64,000 nucleotides of DNA from Hypomesus transpacificus (taxonomy: Eukaryota; Chordata; Actinopteri; Osmeriformes; Osmeridae), in contig NC_061061.1 of the NCBI RefSeq assembly GCF_021917145.1, positions 12,774,908 to 12,838,907 on the forward strand. The letters run 5' to 3'. Made by a program: the position numbers and the translations under genes. Shown in pieces: positions 27,251 to 40,000 of this stretch; the stretch's first letter is position 1, and each line of letters opens with the position of its first letter. Under the pieces are notes generated by a model that had not been told where the DNA came from, searched no databases, and saw only the letters and a program-made list of their open reading frames with translations.

Positions 27251-29060
27251 GTATGCTCTTTTTACTCTCATAAACGCATTGTCAACTCTCATAGGTAAGT
27301 CATAGCCTAATATCAGGCTGTTAAAATGCAATCCTATAGGCTAAATCTATAGGCTAAATGAGATTTGATCGGAATGTATTTAATGTAGTCCAAATAGTTT
27401 AAGGATAATATAAAATGTCTGTCATCAAGATGTATTATATAGCCTATGTCATAATCTTTACAACTCAACAGTTTATAACCCTAACCCACAGGTTAAGATA
27501 CTTTAATCTAAACTAAATGTAAATGTTTATCGTTCCAGCGAGTGTTGAAACAAGTTCCGTGATCTACTCTGAAGTAGGAGAGAACGTGTTTATACCATGC
27601 CCCTGCGATAGGACATGTCATTCGATACTATTGAACTGGTTACGCATCCAGCAAAACGGATCACTGGAAATCATTAACACGAATGGAGAGCGGTTCCTGA
27701 CAAATGGGTTGACAAATGGGTTGACAGGACTTCAGATTTTGCACGTGGACAAGTCAGACTCCGGGCGTTACTACTGCGGAGAGCAGCTCACCTATCAGGG
27801 ATTCCATGGCGATGGTGTGATTTTGCATATCGAAGGTTAGCAGTTTTATAATATAGGCAACAATTAAGGGATTAGTCATCAAACTAGCCTAAATGATGAC
27901 CTCAATTAACCTGCAGCATGTTTTAATAGTGTAATATCTGTCTTCATTCATAAGAGGCCTCGTCAATGGCTAACCACAATAAAATCAGTCCTAAAGCTAT
28001 TTTGCTGACTGAGGACCAAAGCGATGAACAGGAAATACATGATTTGGATGATGACATTGGAGAACGGCGCCACAGGTTGCGTTGCGTTGTAAACGGGCTC
28101 AGCACACCAGGGGTCACTATTACATTCCTATCATCAAGGGGAGAGAAATCTGAGGGACAAACATGGGCATCGTTGATGAAGAATAACCAGTAAGACTTCA
28201 CTTTTTTTCTCAATAGATCGAACCCATAGATCTACTTCAATATTGTCCTACAACCATCAATTGCTACAGCTGACCATCATGTATTTTATAGATATTCTGT
28301 ACTGAGTGCGTATACGGTGAGATCAGTTTGGTACAGCGGCAGACATGAAGTCTTGGAGTATCATAAACAGTACGGGAGAGAGGAGACTGAATACGATCGG
28401 GACGTGACAGCTTGGTGGTGCGAAGTTCAAACAGGAAAGAACCGAACACTGAAAAGCAACAAAACGGTTATTTTCCAACAGTCACACCCCGGTCAGAAAA
28501 ACACTTCCTCCTTTGTACAACATCAATGCTCATAAAGACAGATGGATATGATTGGGATTTTTTTTTCACGAGGCATAATCTCGTTTTTGTCTTTTCAGAC
28601 GTGTGTTTGCCTTTACTGTATTCAGCTGTGGCAGTAGCAGGACTGTGTGTGGTGTTCATCATCATTATCACGGCTCACGCTGTTTGGAGCATGCGTAAAG
28701 GTAACCATGACTACAAGTACTCCAATGTGTAGAACGCCACATTAACGAGCAGTGACTGACATCTTGTGTCTTGCAAAACTGTGGACTTCAGGTATGGCTG
28801 TTCCACAGGATCAATGTTCTCCCATGCGTGACCTTCAGGTGAATACTAAACCATTCACAATGTACATGAAGCATACTGAGACAAAGTTTTGTCAAATATA
28901 ATCTAATTAATAGATCAAATCTAATTTTCAGACAGATGTGATATACTCCAGTGTAATGTTCAACCAATCAGCTGGGCCAGGTAGAAGACAGCGTGACAAA
29001 CCAGTAATCAACCCTGAAGACGATCAGCAGTACCCTATTCTCAAATACAGCCGGGAGTGA
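27251..29060 (+). CDS. Ig-superfamily receptor with ITIM-like cytoplasmic tail
   Basis: Seven exons: 27251-27294 (signal peptide MYALFTLINALSTLI), 27539-27835 (V domain, LNWLRIQQNGS and DSGRYYCGEQL, extra CPCDRTC cysteines), 27955-28189 and 28292-28491 (one Ig domain split over two exons, LRCVVNG to AWWCEVQTG), 28599-28700 (transmembrane AVAVAGLCVVFIIIITA, with boundary WSMRKG), 28792-28838 and 28932-29060 (tail). The tail contains VIYSSV, which fits the ITIM pattern (I/V/L/S)xYxx(I/V/L), and QYPIL. All borders are GT/AG. Reading through the exon-5 donor instead gives a short tail ending KYSNV-stop at 28729-28731, a plausible alternative form. The inhibitory role is inferred from the motif only. 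A tandem TNGL duplication lies in the V domain. Confidence 0.8.
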
Positions 29061-29340
29061 ACAGAGTTCACCACCCTCATTTAAACACAAACTACACTTC
29101 AGCAAAATGATCAATGAAATCTCACCTGTAGGCAAATATATTGCTACCAAAGAACGTGTAAAATGTTACAGTAAATAAACTCATATACCATAAAGGTTCA
29201 TTGATTACTATATATTTTTGGGCTTTATTTAATTTATGCTCATTTGAATCTTAACTGAATTGAAGGTGTGTGGTCAGACTAACAGACAAGGAAGAGCTGA
29301 CACATCGACAGTATCAGGCGTGTATGTGTGACTGTGTACC

Positions 29341-29600
29341 TGATTCATAGCCACCCGGAGCATTCATGTTAAAAACTTCAGGGTCTCCATCCAGCAGAGG
29401 TCCTGATCCTCCTGGATGAGCAGCGGGGGGGAGCACAGAGGGATGTGGAGTTAGACACCCACAAGGCTAATGCTGCCACTGTGCTGAGCATCTGAAAGCT
29501 ATCAGAAGGTGTTTACCTGAGGCAGAGACAGCTGGATCTGGATCCTAGTCAGGGCATTGCTCTGGTGAAGCAGTGAATCCAGCTGGAGGACGATCGAGCT
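29341..29600 (-). other. Unidentified exon-like segments
   Basis: Two minus-strand pieces look like coding exons. One (about 29518-29600) reads LDSLLHQSNALTRIQIQLSL and ends in a GTAAAC donor. The next (about 29361-29407) follows a good CAG acceptor, continues in frame and ends in a stop after METLKFLT. A partial duplicate of the flanking sequence lies at 29640-29710. I do not recognise the protein. It could be the remnant of a gene broken by the adjoining LINE. Confidence 0.3.
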
Positions 29601-29819
29601 CCAGGCCTCTTAAAGACAGCAGGCTGGAGGAGGGCCAAGGGACAGAATTAGATCAAGTACAAAAGGCTAATGCTGTCACAATGTGGAGAATAACCACAGT
29701 ATATCTGAAAGCCTGCTTCGTACCTCTTGAGATTGCCGAAGCCACTGTACATTCCCTTGTCATCAGTCACGACATGGATGCTTGAGGTCAGGCCAGATCT
29801 GTCAGGCCTCTCGACTCTC

Positions 29820-30085
29820 AGAAGCCCTCTGATCCATTTTCATCCCTTGCATTTTTGATTGATGTGACTATCGAAAGCAGATTTTTCAAAGCTTTGGAAT
29901 GCTCTCCCTTATGTGAGGTCTGCTCCTTCATTGGATATTTTTTAATCTACTCTGAATTTTTTTTTTTTTTCTCTTTTGGAAACTTTTAATTGTTGTTTTA
30001 TAGCGTAGTTTTGCTATGCATTATGTACAGCACTTTGGATCAATTTGTATTCTGTTAAATGTGCTTGATAAATAAAGGTTGATTG
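29820..30085 (+). mobile_element. L2-like LINE 3' end
   Basis: Contains a segment translating LWNALPYVRSAPSLDIF-like residues (tail of LINE reverse-transcriptase ORF) and ends TAAATAAAGGTTGATTGATT, the usual fish L2-type tail. 5' truncated. Confidence 0.65.
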
Positions 30086-30565
30086 ATTTAGCGCTTCATT
30101 GTCAACGGACACGTCCCAAGTATTTTTCAAGATTAACCTCACCGCTCTTTTCTCATGGAGGGGTCGCAAGCTCTTTGGTCCCCACACACGATGCAAACTT
30201 ATTTTTGGAAGATACAATTATTATTTTTTTCCCTTTCAGAAGTTTTTCAACAATATTTGTGCAACCTTTCAAAAAGAATAAACAAAATAATCTCTTCACC
30301 ACACACACGCACGCACGCACGCACACACACAGAAAGGAAAGAACAAAGAAGTCTGAACAGAAGATTGAAGCAGGGTACAGCGCAATAGAGTACAGTAGAA
30401 TATAGTATAGTCATCAAGTACTCAATTATGGCAACTTATTTGGTTTTTTCAAAAATATAAAAATACATTTTTTTCTTTTCATTTTATTAATCTGAACCAA
30501 TAAAGAATGTTAACTTGCACTGCTGTTCCGTCAATGCCAACTCAGTTCCAGGTCGTGTGGAAAAT
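30086..30565. other. Intergenic spacer before setdb1 3' end
   Basis: AT-rich, with a short ACGC/CA run (30301-30330). No gene seen. Confidence 0.45.
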
Positions 30566-30570
30566 GAAAG

Positions 30571-30576
30571 TTTATT
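30571..30576 (-). terminator. Candidate setdb1 polyadenylation signal
   Basis: Minus-strand AATAAA about 430 bases past the setdb1 stop codon. Confidence 0.55.
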
Positions 30577-31007
30577 CTAACGTAAACAAATCAGTTTGGC
30601 AGACAAATAAACACAAACAAAGTGAGCACACAGTTATAATACCAAAATTACAACTGGAAATATAACACAATAATTTGAGTCTACATTGATGTTCCCCCCT
30701 CTCGTTTACTTTGTAGGAAGTACAGCAGAGAGGTGTAGAAAAAAAAGTTAAAAAAAAACGTAATACACTTTGAAATGTCACAGCTCCTAGAAGAGAGTAG
30801 CTTAGTGACTGGATGGTGGCTGGTCTTCCAGACATGGGAGAAGTCCTGCTCTCCACCCTCACGCTGTGCCCAGAGAGGAGGAGGGCACAGGGGTACAGAG
30901 AGAGAGAGGGAGGGGTGTGGGTGGGTGGAGGTACAGAGAAAGAGGGATGAGTGGGTGGAGTTACAGACAGAGAGAGACAGAGAGAGAGATGTGTGGAGGT
31001 ACACTGA

Positions 31008-34000
31008 TCACAGCAGCCTCCCCCTGCACTCTGTTGATCCACAGCAGCAGAGTAGCTCCTTGCCCTCCACACTGCCCACCTCGTAGTTGTAGTCCCAAGT
31101 GAGCTCTGTGCCTGCACGGATACGCCTGAACACACACACGCACGCACACACGCACGCACGCACACACACGGTCAAAATCTGTATACAAATGCTTCATTCT
31201 TAATCAACTCTACTGAAGAGCAACACCGTTCCAGTATTATATTAAATATTTTCAGCCAAAACCCTAAGGACTGTCTGTCAGTGTTGAGTTGTGCGCTGGC
31301 TGACTCACTTGCTGGCGAAGAAGGCGACCCAGGGGAAGCGCAGGTCGTGAGTGTCAACAAACACGTTCTGGACAAACAGGTTTGGGCTGCAGCTATGCTG
31401 TTAGGCACAACACAGGGAGAACCATCAGGAAACACAGATTTATAAAACAAACATTCCCAGATATAACAAACCAGAAAACTGGTGGGCGTCTGGGACGACT
31501 CACGTTGAGGTAACGTCCGAGGTTACCCTCCAGCTTGGCATCGATGATGTAGCAAGACTCTTCACCGTCAAAGAACTGACGAGTGTTCTGGGGGCCGCTG
31601 TCCCCCGCTCCTCCCCCCTGGCTCTGGGGCCCCCCAGCCTGCACCCCGGCCCCGCTGGGGGCATGACCCACGCTGGGACCATGCTTCACCATCATGCTGT
31701 GGGAGCCCTTGAGGGCGATGCCCCGCGTGGACTTCACCGCCACCTGCCGCTTCACTACCCCTGAGGCAGGAGGGGGAGGCAGGCAGGAGGGGGAGGGAGG
31801 CAGGAGGGTGAGGGAGGCAGGAGGGTGAGGGAGGCAGGAGGGGGAGGGAGGCAGGAGGGGGAGGGAGGCAGGAGGGGGAGGGGAGGGAGGCAGGAGGGGG
31901 AGGCAGGAGGGGGAGGCAGGAAGGAGGGGGAGGCAGGAAGGAGGGGGAGGCAGGACTCGTTAGGGAAGACAAAAGAACTCAAGTAGCATGTTCTCTAGCT
32001 CCCCTCATCACGCACCCTCAACACCCCCCCCTCTTCCTCCTCACCTTGGATACTCTTCTCTCTCTCCTTGTCGTCCGATCCGGAGCTGATGGTCTGAACG
32101 TCGTCGCTGTCGGACAGAGTCATCACTTCCTGTTTCTTCCCACCCTCCTACCACAAAGACACAAGATCAAGATCAAGGCTTCCTACAGACGATGAGTTCT
32201 GTGAATTCTGACAACAGCCCCCGTGCGTATGCCCCTACCAAACTCACCATCTTCTCCAGCTTCAGGCCCTCCATCTTGACGGCAGTCTGAGAGGTGGAGG
32301 GTTGGCTGGTCAGCCAGGACGCCACCTTGCTCTTCCCCGTCTCCTCCAGCAGGTGGGGGGACTTCCTGTCCTCTGGGCCCCCTGCTGAGGCACTGACCCC
32401 ATCTTTACTGTCCTGGCTCCCTGGACAGGCAGAGAGACAGAGACAGAGAGAGAGATGAGGAGGAGGGAGAGATGAGGAGGGGGGAGAGAAGAGAGACTTG
32501 AAGAGAACACTCCTCCTTTACATGAAGCTGCAGCGACAGAGTTCACACACACACACTCACCTTCCTTGATGCCCTTGGCCTGCCTGCGTGTGGTGTAGCT
32601 CCTCCACACAGAGTTGGTGCTGTGGTAGGGGTCCTTCTTGAACGTGTCGTCTGAACTGTCGCTCTCATCGTTAGAATCATCCTCGCCGTTGCTGTCGCCG
32701 TCCTTGGAGGAGTCTTCATCATCTGAGGGAGGAAGAGAACCACAATGTTAGCTCTGGTCAAGGAGTGAGGAGAACCACCATGTTAGCTCTGGTCAGGGAG
32801 AGGAGAACCACCATGTTAACTCTGGTCAGGGAGAGGAGAACCACCATGTTAGCTCTGGTCAGGGAGAGGAGAACCACCATGTTAGCTCTGGTCAGGGAGA
32901 GGAGAACCACCATGTTAGCTCTGGTCAGGGAGAGGAGAACCACCGTGTTAGCTCTGGTCAAGGAGAGGAGAACCACCATGTTAGCTCTGGTCAGGGAGAG
33001 GAGAACCACCATGTTAGCTCTGGTCAGGGAGAGGAGAACCACCATGTTAGCTCTGGTCAGGGAGAGGAGAACCACCGTGTTAGCTCTGGTCAAGGAGTGA
33101 GGAGAACCACCATGTTAGCTCTGGTCAGGGAGAGGAGAACCACCATGTTAGCTCTGGTCAGGGAGAGGAGAACCACCATGTTAGCTCTGGTCAGGGAGAG
33201 GAGAACCACCATGTTAGCTCTGGTCAGGGAGAGGAGAACCACCATGTTAGCTCTGGTCAGGGAGAGGAGAACCACCATGTTAGCTCTGGTCAGGGAGAGG
33301 AGAACCACCATGTTAGCTCTGGTCAGGGAGAGGAGAACCACCATGTTAGCTCTGGTCAGGGAGAGGAGAACCACCATGTTAGCTCTGGTCAGGGAGAGGA
33401 GAACCACCATGTTAGCTCTGGTCAGGGAGAGGAGAACCACCATGTTAGCTCTGGTCAGGGAGAGGAGAACCACCATGTTAGCTCTGGTCAGGGAGAGGAG
33501 AACCACCATGTTAGCTCTGGTCAGGGAGAGGAGAACCACCATGTTAGCTCTGGTCAAGGGAGTGAGGAGAACCACCATGTTAGCTCTGGTCAGGGAGAGG
33601 AGAACCACCATGTTAGCTCTGGTCACGGAGAGGAGAACCACCATGTTAGCTCTGGTCAAGGAGTGAGGAGAACCACCATGTTAGCTCTGGTCAGCTTTCC
33701 CCCACCGACCAGCTTTCTGACTATGACCCAGTGTGACCTCTGACCTTTGGCCTTTGTCCTGGAGCGATCTGTCTTGCTGCCGGGCTTGTTGAGGCCCAGG
33801 CTGGTGGAGAGGGACACCTTCAGCCGGCTGAGATCCACCCCGCTGCCGTCGCTGTCCGAGCAGTGGGCCTCGCTCTCGTAGCCCTCCTTGAAGTTCTCCA
33901 CACTCTCAATGTGGTCCAGGTTGGCAAAGTACTCGTCCCCCATCTCCAGGCCCTCCTTGTCCGCAAAGTCGTCAGTCAGGATCTTACCTGTCGACCCGCC

Positions 34001-37000
34001 GTTGAGAAGGGAGGAGGAAAAAGGGGTGGGGGGGGGGGGGGAGGATAAAAGTTAAATGACGCCAACCAACTCCACCTCTCCCCTGCCCCCCCTCATCTCT
34101 CCCCTGCCTCCCCCATCTCTCCCCTGCCTCCCCCATCTCTCCCCTGCCTCCCTCATCTCTCCCCTGCCTCCCCCATCTCTCCCCTGCCTCCCCCATCTCT
34201 CCCCTGCCTCCCCCATCTCTCCCCTGCCTCCCCCATCTCTCCCCTGCCTCCCCCATCTCTCCCCTGCCTTCCCCATCTCTCCCCTGCCTCCCCCATCTCT
34301 CCCCCTGCCCCCGCGCTCCTCCTCACCGGCATAGATGCAGACAAACGAGCCCTTGGCCACGTCGTCCAGACAGCGGATGCCCCAGCCCTTGTTCTGGGTC
34401 TTGAAGAGCTGCAGACACACCTGCAGGCCGTGCTGCACCAGCCGGTTGGTGCACATCTCTGCACAGCACTTACAGCGCTTGTTACACTCGTAGATCCTGG
34501 TGGGGACGGGGGCGAGAGGGAAGGAAAATCAAACACACTCTCTGACGCTCCACAGGCTTAAGGTACGACTCTGGATGTGACTGTATGCTTGTTTGGAGTG
34601 GCGGAGGCCCTGCATGTGTGTGTGTGTGTGTAGTGTAGTGTGTGTCTCACCCTGTAGGTGTGTGTGGTGTGTGTAGTGTAGTGTGTGTCTCACCCTGTAG
34701 GTGTGTGTGTGTGTGTAGTGTAGTGTGTATCTCACCCTGTAGGTGTGTGTGGTGTGTGTAGTGTAGTGTGTGTCTCACCCTGTAGGCAGACACTCCTCCA
34801 GCCTCTTGTTCAGGTACCCAGCGTGGGGGTTGGGCTGCCCCCCCGGGGTGCAGGCGCTGGCCTGGAGGGTCAGCTGGTGACAGGCACACTTGGACCTGCA
34901 GAGGAGGCACAGGGGCAAGGGTCAACACAGGGGCAAGGGTCAACACAGGGGCAAGGGTCAACACAGGGGCAAGGGTCCACACAGGGGCAAGGGTCCACAC
35001 AGGGGCAAGGGTCAACACAGGGGCAAGGGTCAACACAGGGGCAAGGGTCAACACAGGCCAGCAGACCAGGGGTCAAAGTTCAGGGGGGGGGGGGTCAAGG
35101 GGTACTGACTTGTCCCTGCAGCCGTCGGTGCAATCACAGCCCACCAGGAACTGTGGACTGGTGTTGATGAAGACACCGTCCTCTGGGATACGCTCCTTAC
35201 CTGAGAAGACAACACAGTCTGGTCACACACTCTCTAACACCACGACACTCTAACACCACGACACTCTGTAACACCACGACACTCTGTAACACCACGACAC
35301 TCTGTAACACCACGACACTCTGTAACACCACGACACTCTGTAACACCACGACACTCTGTAACACCACGACACTCTGTAACACCACGACACTCTGTAACAC
35401 CACAACACTCTCTAACACCACGACACTCTCTAACACCACGACACTCTCTAACACCACGACACTCTAACACAAACAGTCTCTCCCCCTCCCAGACTTACTG
35501 TAGGCCACACTAGGAGGGGGGGTGATGTCGATCTCGTTGACGCAGGACAGAGGGATGTCTTCCTTGCCCTTGGTGATGTCCCGGATGTAGTAGAAGGGCT
35601 CCTGAGGCTGGAAGCGGCGGTCCACCAGCACGTAGGGGTCCAGGCAGAACATCTCCAGGAAGATGAAGTCACAGTGGGTCTGGAACAGGTAGCGCTGGAT
35701 CTCCCCCATGTTACGGAGACACAGGCCACAAGGGGCTTTGTAGATCACATGGAACGACACCTGGACAGGAGTGGGAGGAGATGGTCAGCTGTCAATCATT
35801 TCTTGGAATTTACATGTAGTCGTTTAGCAGAAGTACAGGGACATTCCCCCCGAGGCAAGTAGGGTGAAGTGCCTTGCCCAAGGACACTACGTCATTTTGC
35901 ACGGCGGGGAATCGAACCGGCAAGCTTCTGAAAACTAGCCCGATTCCCTAACCCCTCAGCCATCTGAGTCCCACATATAAAGAGTTGGGACCTGTTTCCA
36001 TGATCTCCTGACAATCCCAACCTGAACTCAAACCGCTACAGCCACCAACACCAACCCTCCCCTCCCCCCCCTGGCAGTGTTGATGTTGTGCTGTAAGCCC
36101 CGCCCTACCTTGCGGTTAATTTTCCGTCGGCCAGTCAGGCGCCTGTAGTCGTACAGCAGGGGGATGAGCAGGGGGTTCTTGCCCCTGTGGAAGTCGGGCC
36201 GGGGGGGGCGGATGCGGTTGAGGCAGGCAGGCTGGCAGGCGTGGGGGAGGTAGAACACGCGGTCTTTGGGGGCCCGGTAGGAAGACTCCTGGGGGATACG
36301 GTCACTGACCACCAGGTGGGGGGTCGTCACGGGGACGGCGGGTGGGGCCACGGGGGGCGGGGCCACAGGGGGCGGGGGAGGAGGAGGGGGGGGAGGAGCC
36401 GGAGGCTGCAGGGGCTGTATGGGGTGATGGACCTGGGGGAGGGGGGTCAGGGTCTGGGTCGTACCTGGTTTGAGGACAAACACTCTGTGGGCGAGAGACA
36501 GAGAAAGAGACAGAGAGAGACAGAGAGAGAGTGAAGGCTTGTGAGAAGTCAGTCTTGTGCTTGTGCAGTCTGGTGGTGGTGAGTGTGGTGTGTGTGGTGA
36601 GTGTGGTGTGTGTGGTGTGTGTGGTGAGGGTGGTGAGTGTGGGCTCACCTGGAGGGGCTGTGAGGGAGCACTGAGGTCATAGGAGTGGGCGTGATCTTAT
36701 TCCCCACTCCTCCAGGAGAAGGGCCAAACTGGGGGGAAGTCTTCTTTATCACCTGTTTGTTACTGAGAGAAAGAGACTCTGTTTAGAGGGAGGATGTGTG
36801 CCAGACTCCTGTGTGACTTCAGTCTAGGTTCTGGAGTTTCTACACATGTACCAGTTAGCTGAGTGTAGAGAGAGGAATGCCAGATAAGAAATAGGACTCA
36901 GGAATAATAAGAAACAAACGTTGGTCTCATGCAAAGCCTCTACAGCCGCTACAGAGGACTGAGAATGTCATTTGTATGATATGTTAATCTGGGATTCATA

Positions 37001-40000
37001 TTTATGCTGAATCAGGATATCCTTGATTCATCCATCAGGACGTCATGACTCACCCCTCACCCTGGTTCCACCTCACCCTGGCCTCATCTCCTGGGTGAAG
37101 TTCAGACACCTCAGTCTGCACTCCACCTGCTGTCTCTACCTGCTCCTGCACCACCTCATCCACCTGCACCTCATCCACCTGCATCACCTCATCCTGCACC
37201 TCATCCACCTCCTCCTCATCCAGGTGCTCTTCACCCAGCTGCTTAGACCTGACTGGCTGGCTAGTAGTAACAGTTATTTACTCCACATGAATAAAGAAGA
37301 CAGAGCTGTGTAGGTCCACAGCTCCTCTCAAACCCAGCCTGTCCTGCTGTGAGCTACTCACTCGATCCAGGCAGGGCCAATGGGCTGGGAGCGTGTGGTG
37401 GTGGAGGAGGGGGGGTTCTGGGGAGCGCCGGAGCTCCCCTCACTGGTGTACTGCACCACTGGGCCCTTGGCCCTAACAGCACCTGCACACACACACACAC
37501 ACACTGATCAGGCCCACTGTGCTACTGTGTGTCTGCAATGATTGGGAGTGTCTGTGTTGGTGTTGTGTGAGTGTAGAGAGAGAGTGTGTGTGTGGTGTGT
37601 GCGGGGGGGGGGGGGGTAGATAGTGTGTGTGTGCGTGTGTGTGTGTGTGTTACCCATGTTGGGCCTGGTCCTCTGCTGCCCAGCCAGCTTCTTCTCCTGG
37701 GAGTTGGCCGTGTTCATCTTCAGGTTGAACATGGGCTCCAGGCGTGTGGAGCCCCTGTAGATCCACTCACTCCTCTTGTCATCCTGACGAGAGCAGCACC
37801 ACACATTACCACCAGGGGGCACTCAACCCCAGCATAATACCTCCATCCCCAGTTGCAGGAATCAAGGCCAAAGCCATCTAAAATGATCTATAGCAGCCGT
37901 GTTCCAGACCCCGATCTCCCTTCTCCTCCACTACCTCAAACCAACTGCAATCACAAAAAAACTCTGACAGATTTACATTTAGTCATTTAGCAGACGCTCT
38001 TATCCAGAGCAACTTACAGTCAGTACAGGGACATTCCCCTGAGGCAAGTAGGGTGAAGTGCCTTGCCCACGGACACAACGTCATATGTCGCCAACCGGCA
38101 ACCTTCTGATTGGTAGCCTGATTCCCTAACCGCTCAGCCATCTGACTCCCATAGACTTACAGCCCATGCAGAAGGTTTGATACGCCTGGCTGTGATGTCA
38201 TACCAGGAAGAGGATCTTGACGAGGCTCCCGTCCACCTCGTCCACACGGCTCCTCCACCAGGTTCCCTCCCACTCCGTCTTAATGACCTGCCCCGCCTTC
38301 AGCAGAACCATGGGCCTGTTGGGATATGCCGTGATGTACTCCTCGATGAAGTCCCTGCACGACGCGTCCTCGATGTCCTCCCAGGTCCGCTTCACTGGGA
38401 GAGGGGTGGGGGGAGGGGGAGGAGGGAGTTTTTACTGTGATGTAGCTGAGCTGAGGTGTCGCTTGTCTGAGGAGGAAGAGGAGGAGTCTTACTTGGTCTG
38501 CAGACAGGGTACAGCTCTGGCAGGGTCACATATGAAGCATAACCATCATCGAAGAAGATCAGGAACCTGCACATAAACACAGTTTGTCGCCTCATGAAGG
38601 CTTTGGAGTGGGTGCCTTGCTGACTATGTGACAGGGTAGGATTGTTTAGCACACCGTTTAAATCAACCCTCACCTTCCTCTCCACTCACCTCATGCGATT
38701 CTTGTTGTTGGGCATCTCTGCCAGAATGCCAGCGTAGAGCCACACCTGGTTCCCATCCTTGTACTTGGCGACCACGCGTGCCCCCACATACAGCCTCTCC
38801 AGGGTGGGGTGGTAGTCAAACGCCACATGGTTCCCTGACAGCAGGCTCTTGCCCTTGTTCTCAAACTTCACCTTGTACTTAAAACCGCTCCCTGCACACG
38901 AGGACGGAAAGATGGGACGTTCTCTCAAATGTAACGTCACGTACAGAGAAATACGCAAAACTATTCTTCACATGCCACGGAAGTGCGTGTGTGTGTGTTG
39001 AGCATGCGTACACGTGTGTCCTATAGGGATGAGTGTTGATGCAGTTGTTTTGTCTGTATGTATCTGTTGTCATGTTGATTTTAGCACTCTGTATAGCACA
39101 TTGGTCAACGAAAGTTGTGTTTAGCTGTGCTTTATAAATAAAGATTGATTGATTGATGATCACATGACCCACCGACAGGGCTGATGGCGATGAGAGTGCC
39201 TCTGTGCCAGGTTTTGGTGCGTTTCTTTCCCAGAATGCTCATCTCCACCAGGAGCTGGTCCTCCTTCAGGGAGGGGTTGGGCTGCGTGGCCGGCCCCCCG
39301 GGAGCCTGGTACATCACCACCGCAGGCAGGTGCATCCTGGAGGACTGGACCACACCTGGAGGACAAAAACCCCCCACACACAGACACACACACACGTGGG
39401 TGAGCTTGTCCTCATCTCAGGGTCCTCTGAGGGAGAGTTTGATAGCATGCAGTACGGTAGATCATGAGTGATGTTGGTGTGCCTTCCCACCTGACTGTAT
39501 GGTGGGTTTCGTCGGTACAGCGGTTGTGGGGGTCTTGTTGACCATCTGCACCAGAGTCTGGACCTGCTGAGACGACCTCTGGATGGCTGCTGACGCCTCC
39601 TGAAACTGACACACATTGAAAACAACCACAGAACAGGAAGCCATTTGGATTTCAGTTCATCTTGAGAGTGTGTTCCTGTGTGGGCGGGCCTCTGTTCTTA
39701 CTGCTGCATCCTTGACAGGAGTCACAGGCGTCTTAGGTGGAACTACTGTATACAGAGGGGGAACACAGAGGAACACCAATCAGAACGACTCCCTCTCGCA
39801 CAAACCTAACATTGGTGAACCCAGCATAAGTATGAAGCGGCCCACGAACACTTACAGCAGCCCACGGCGATGACGTCATCGTCCTCGTCGTCATCGATCT
39901 CGATGACCTCTAAGGGTTTCCTCTCTCCGACTCCTCCCTCGTCCTCGGAGCTGCTTTCCCTGTACACCAGCCCCCTCTTGCCGTACGCCCGCTTCACCAG

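Noticed and set aside
32758-33666. Long open frames on both strands ([11 protein letters not shown] and [11 protein letters not shown] repeats)
   Set aside because: Products of the 33-bp setdb1 intron array, open on both strands at once.
35795-35973. tRNA gene
   Set aside because: Boxes A and B belong to a V-SINE head with a SINE body and tail, and two further copies are in the window.
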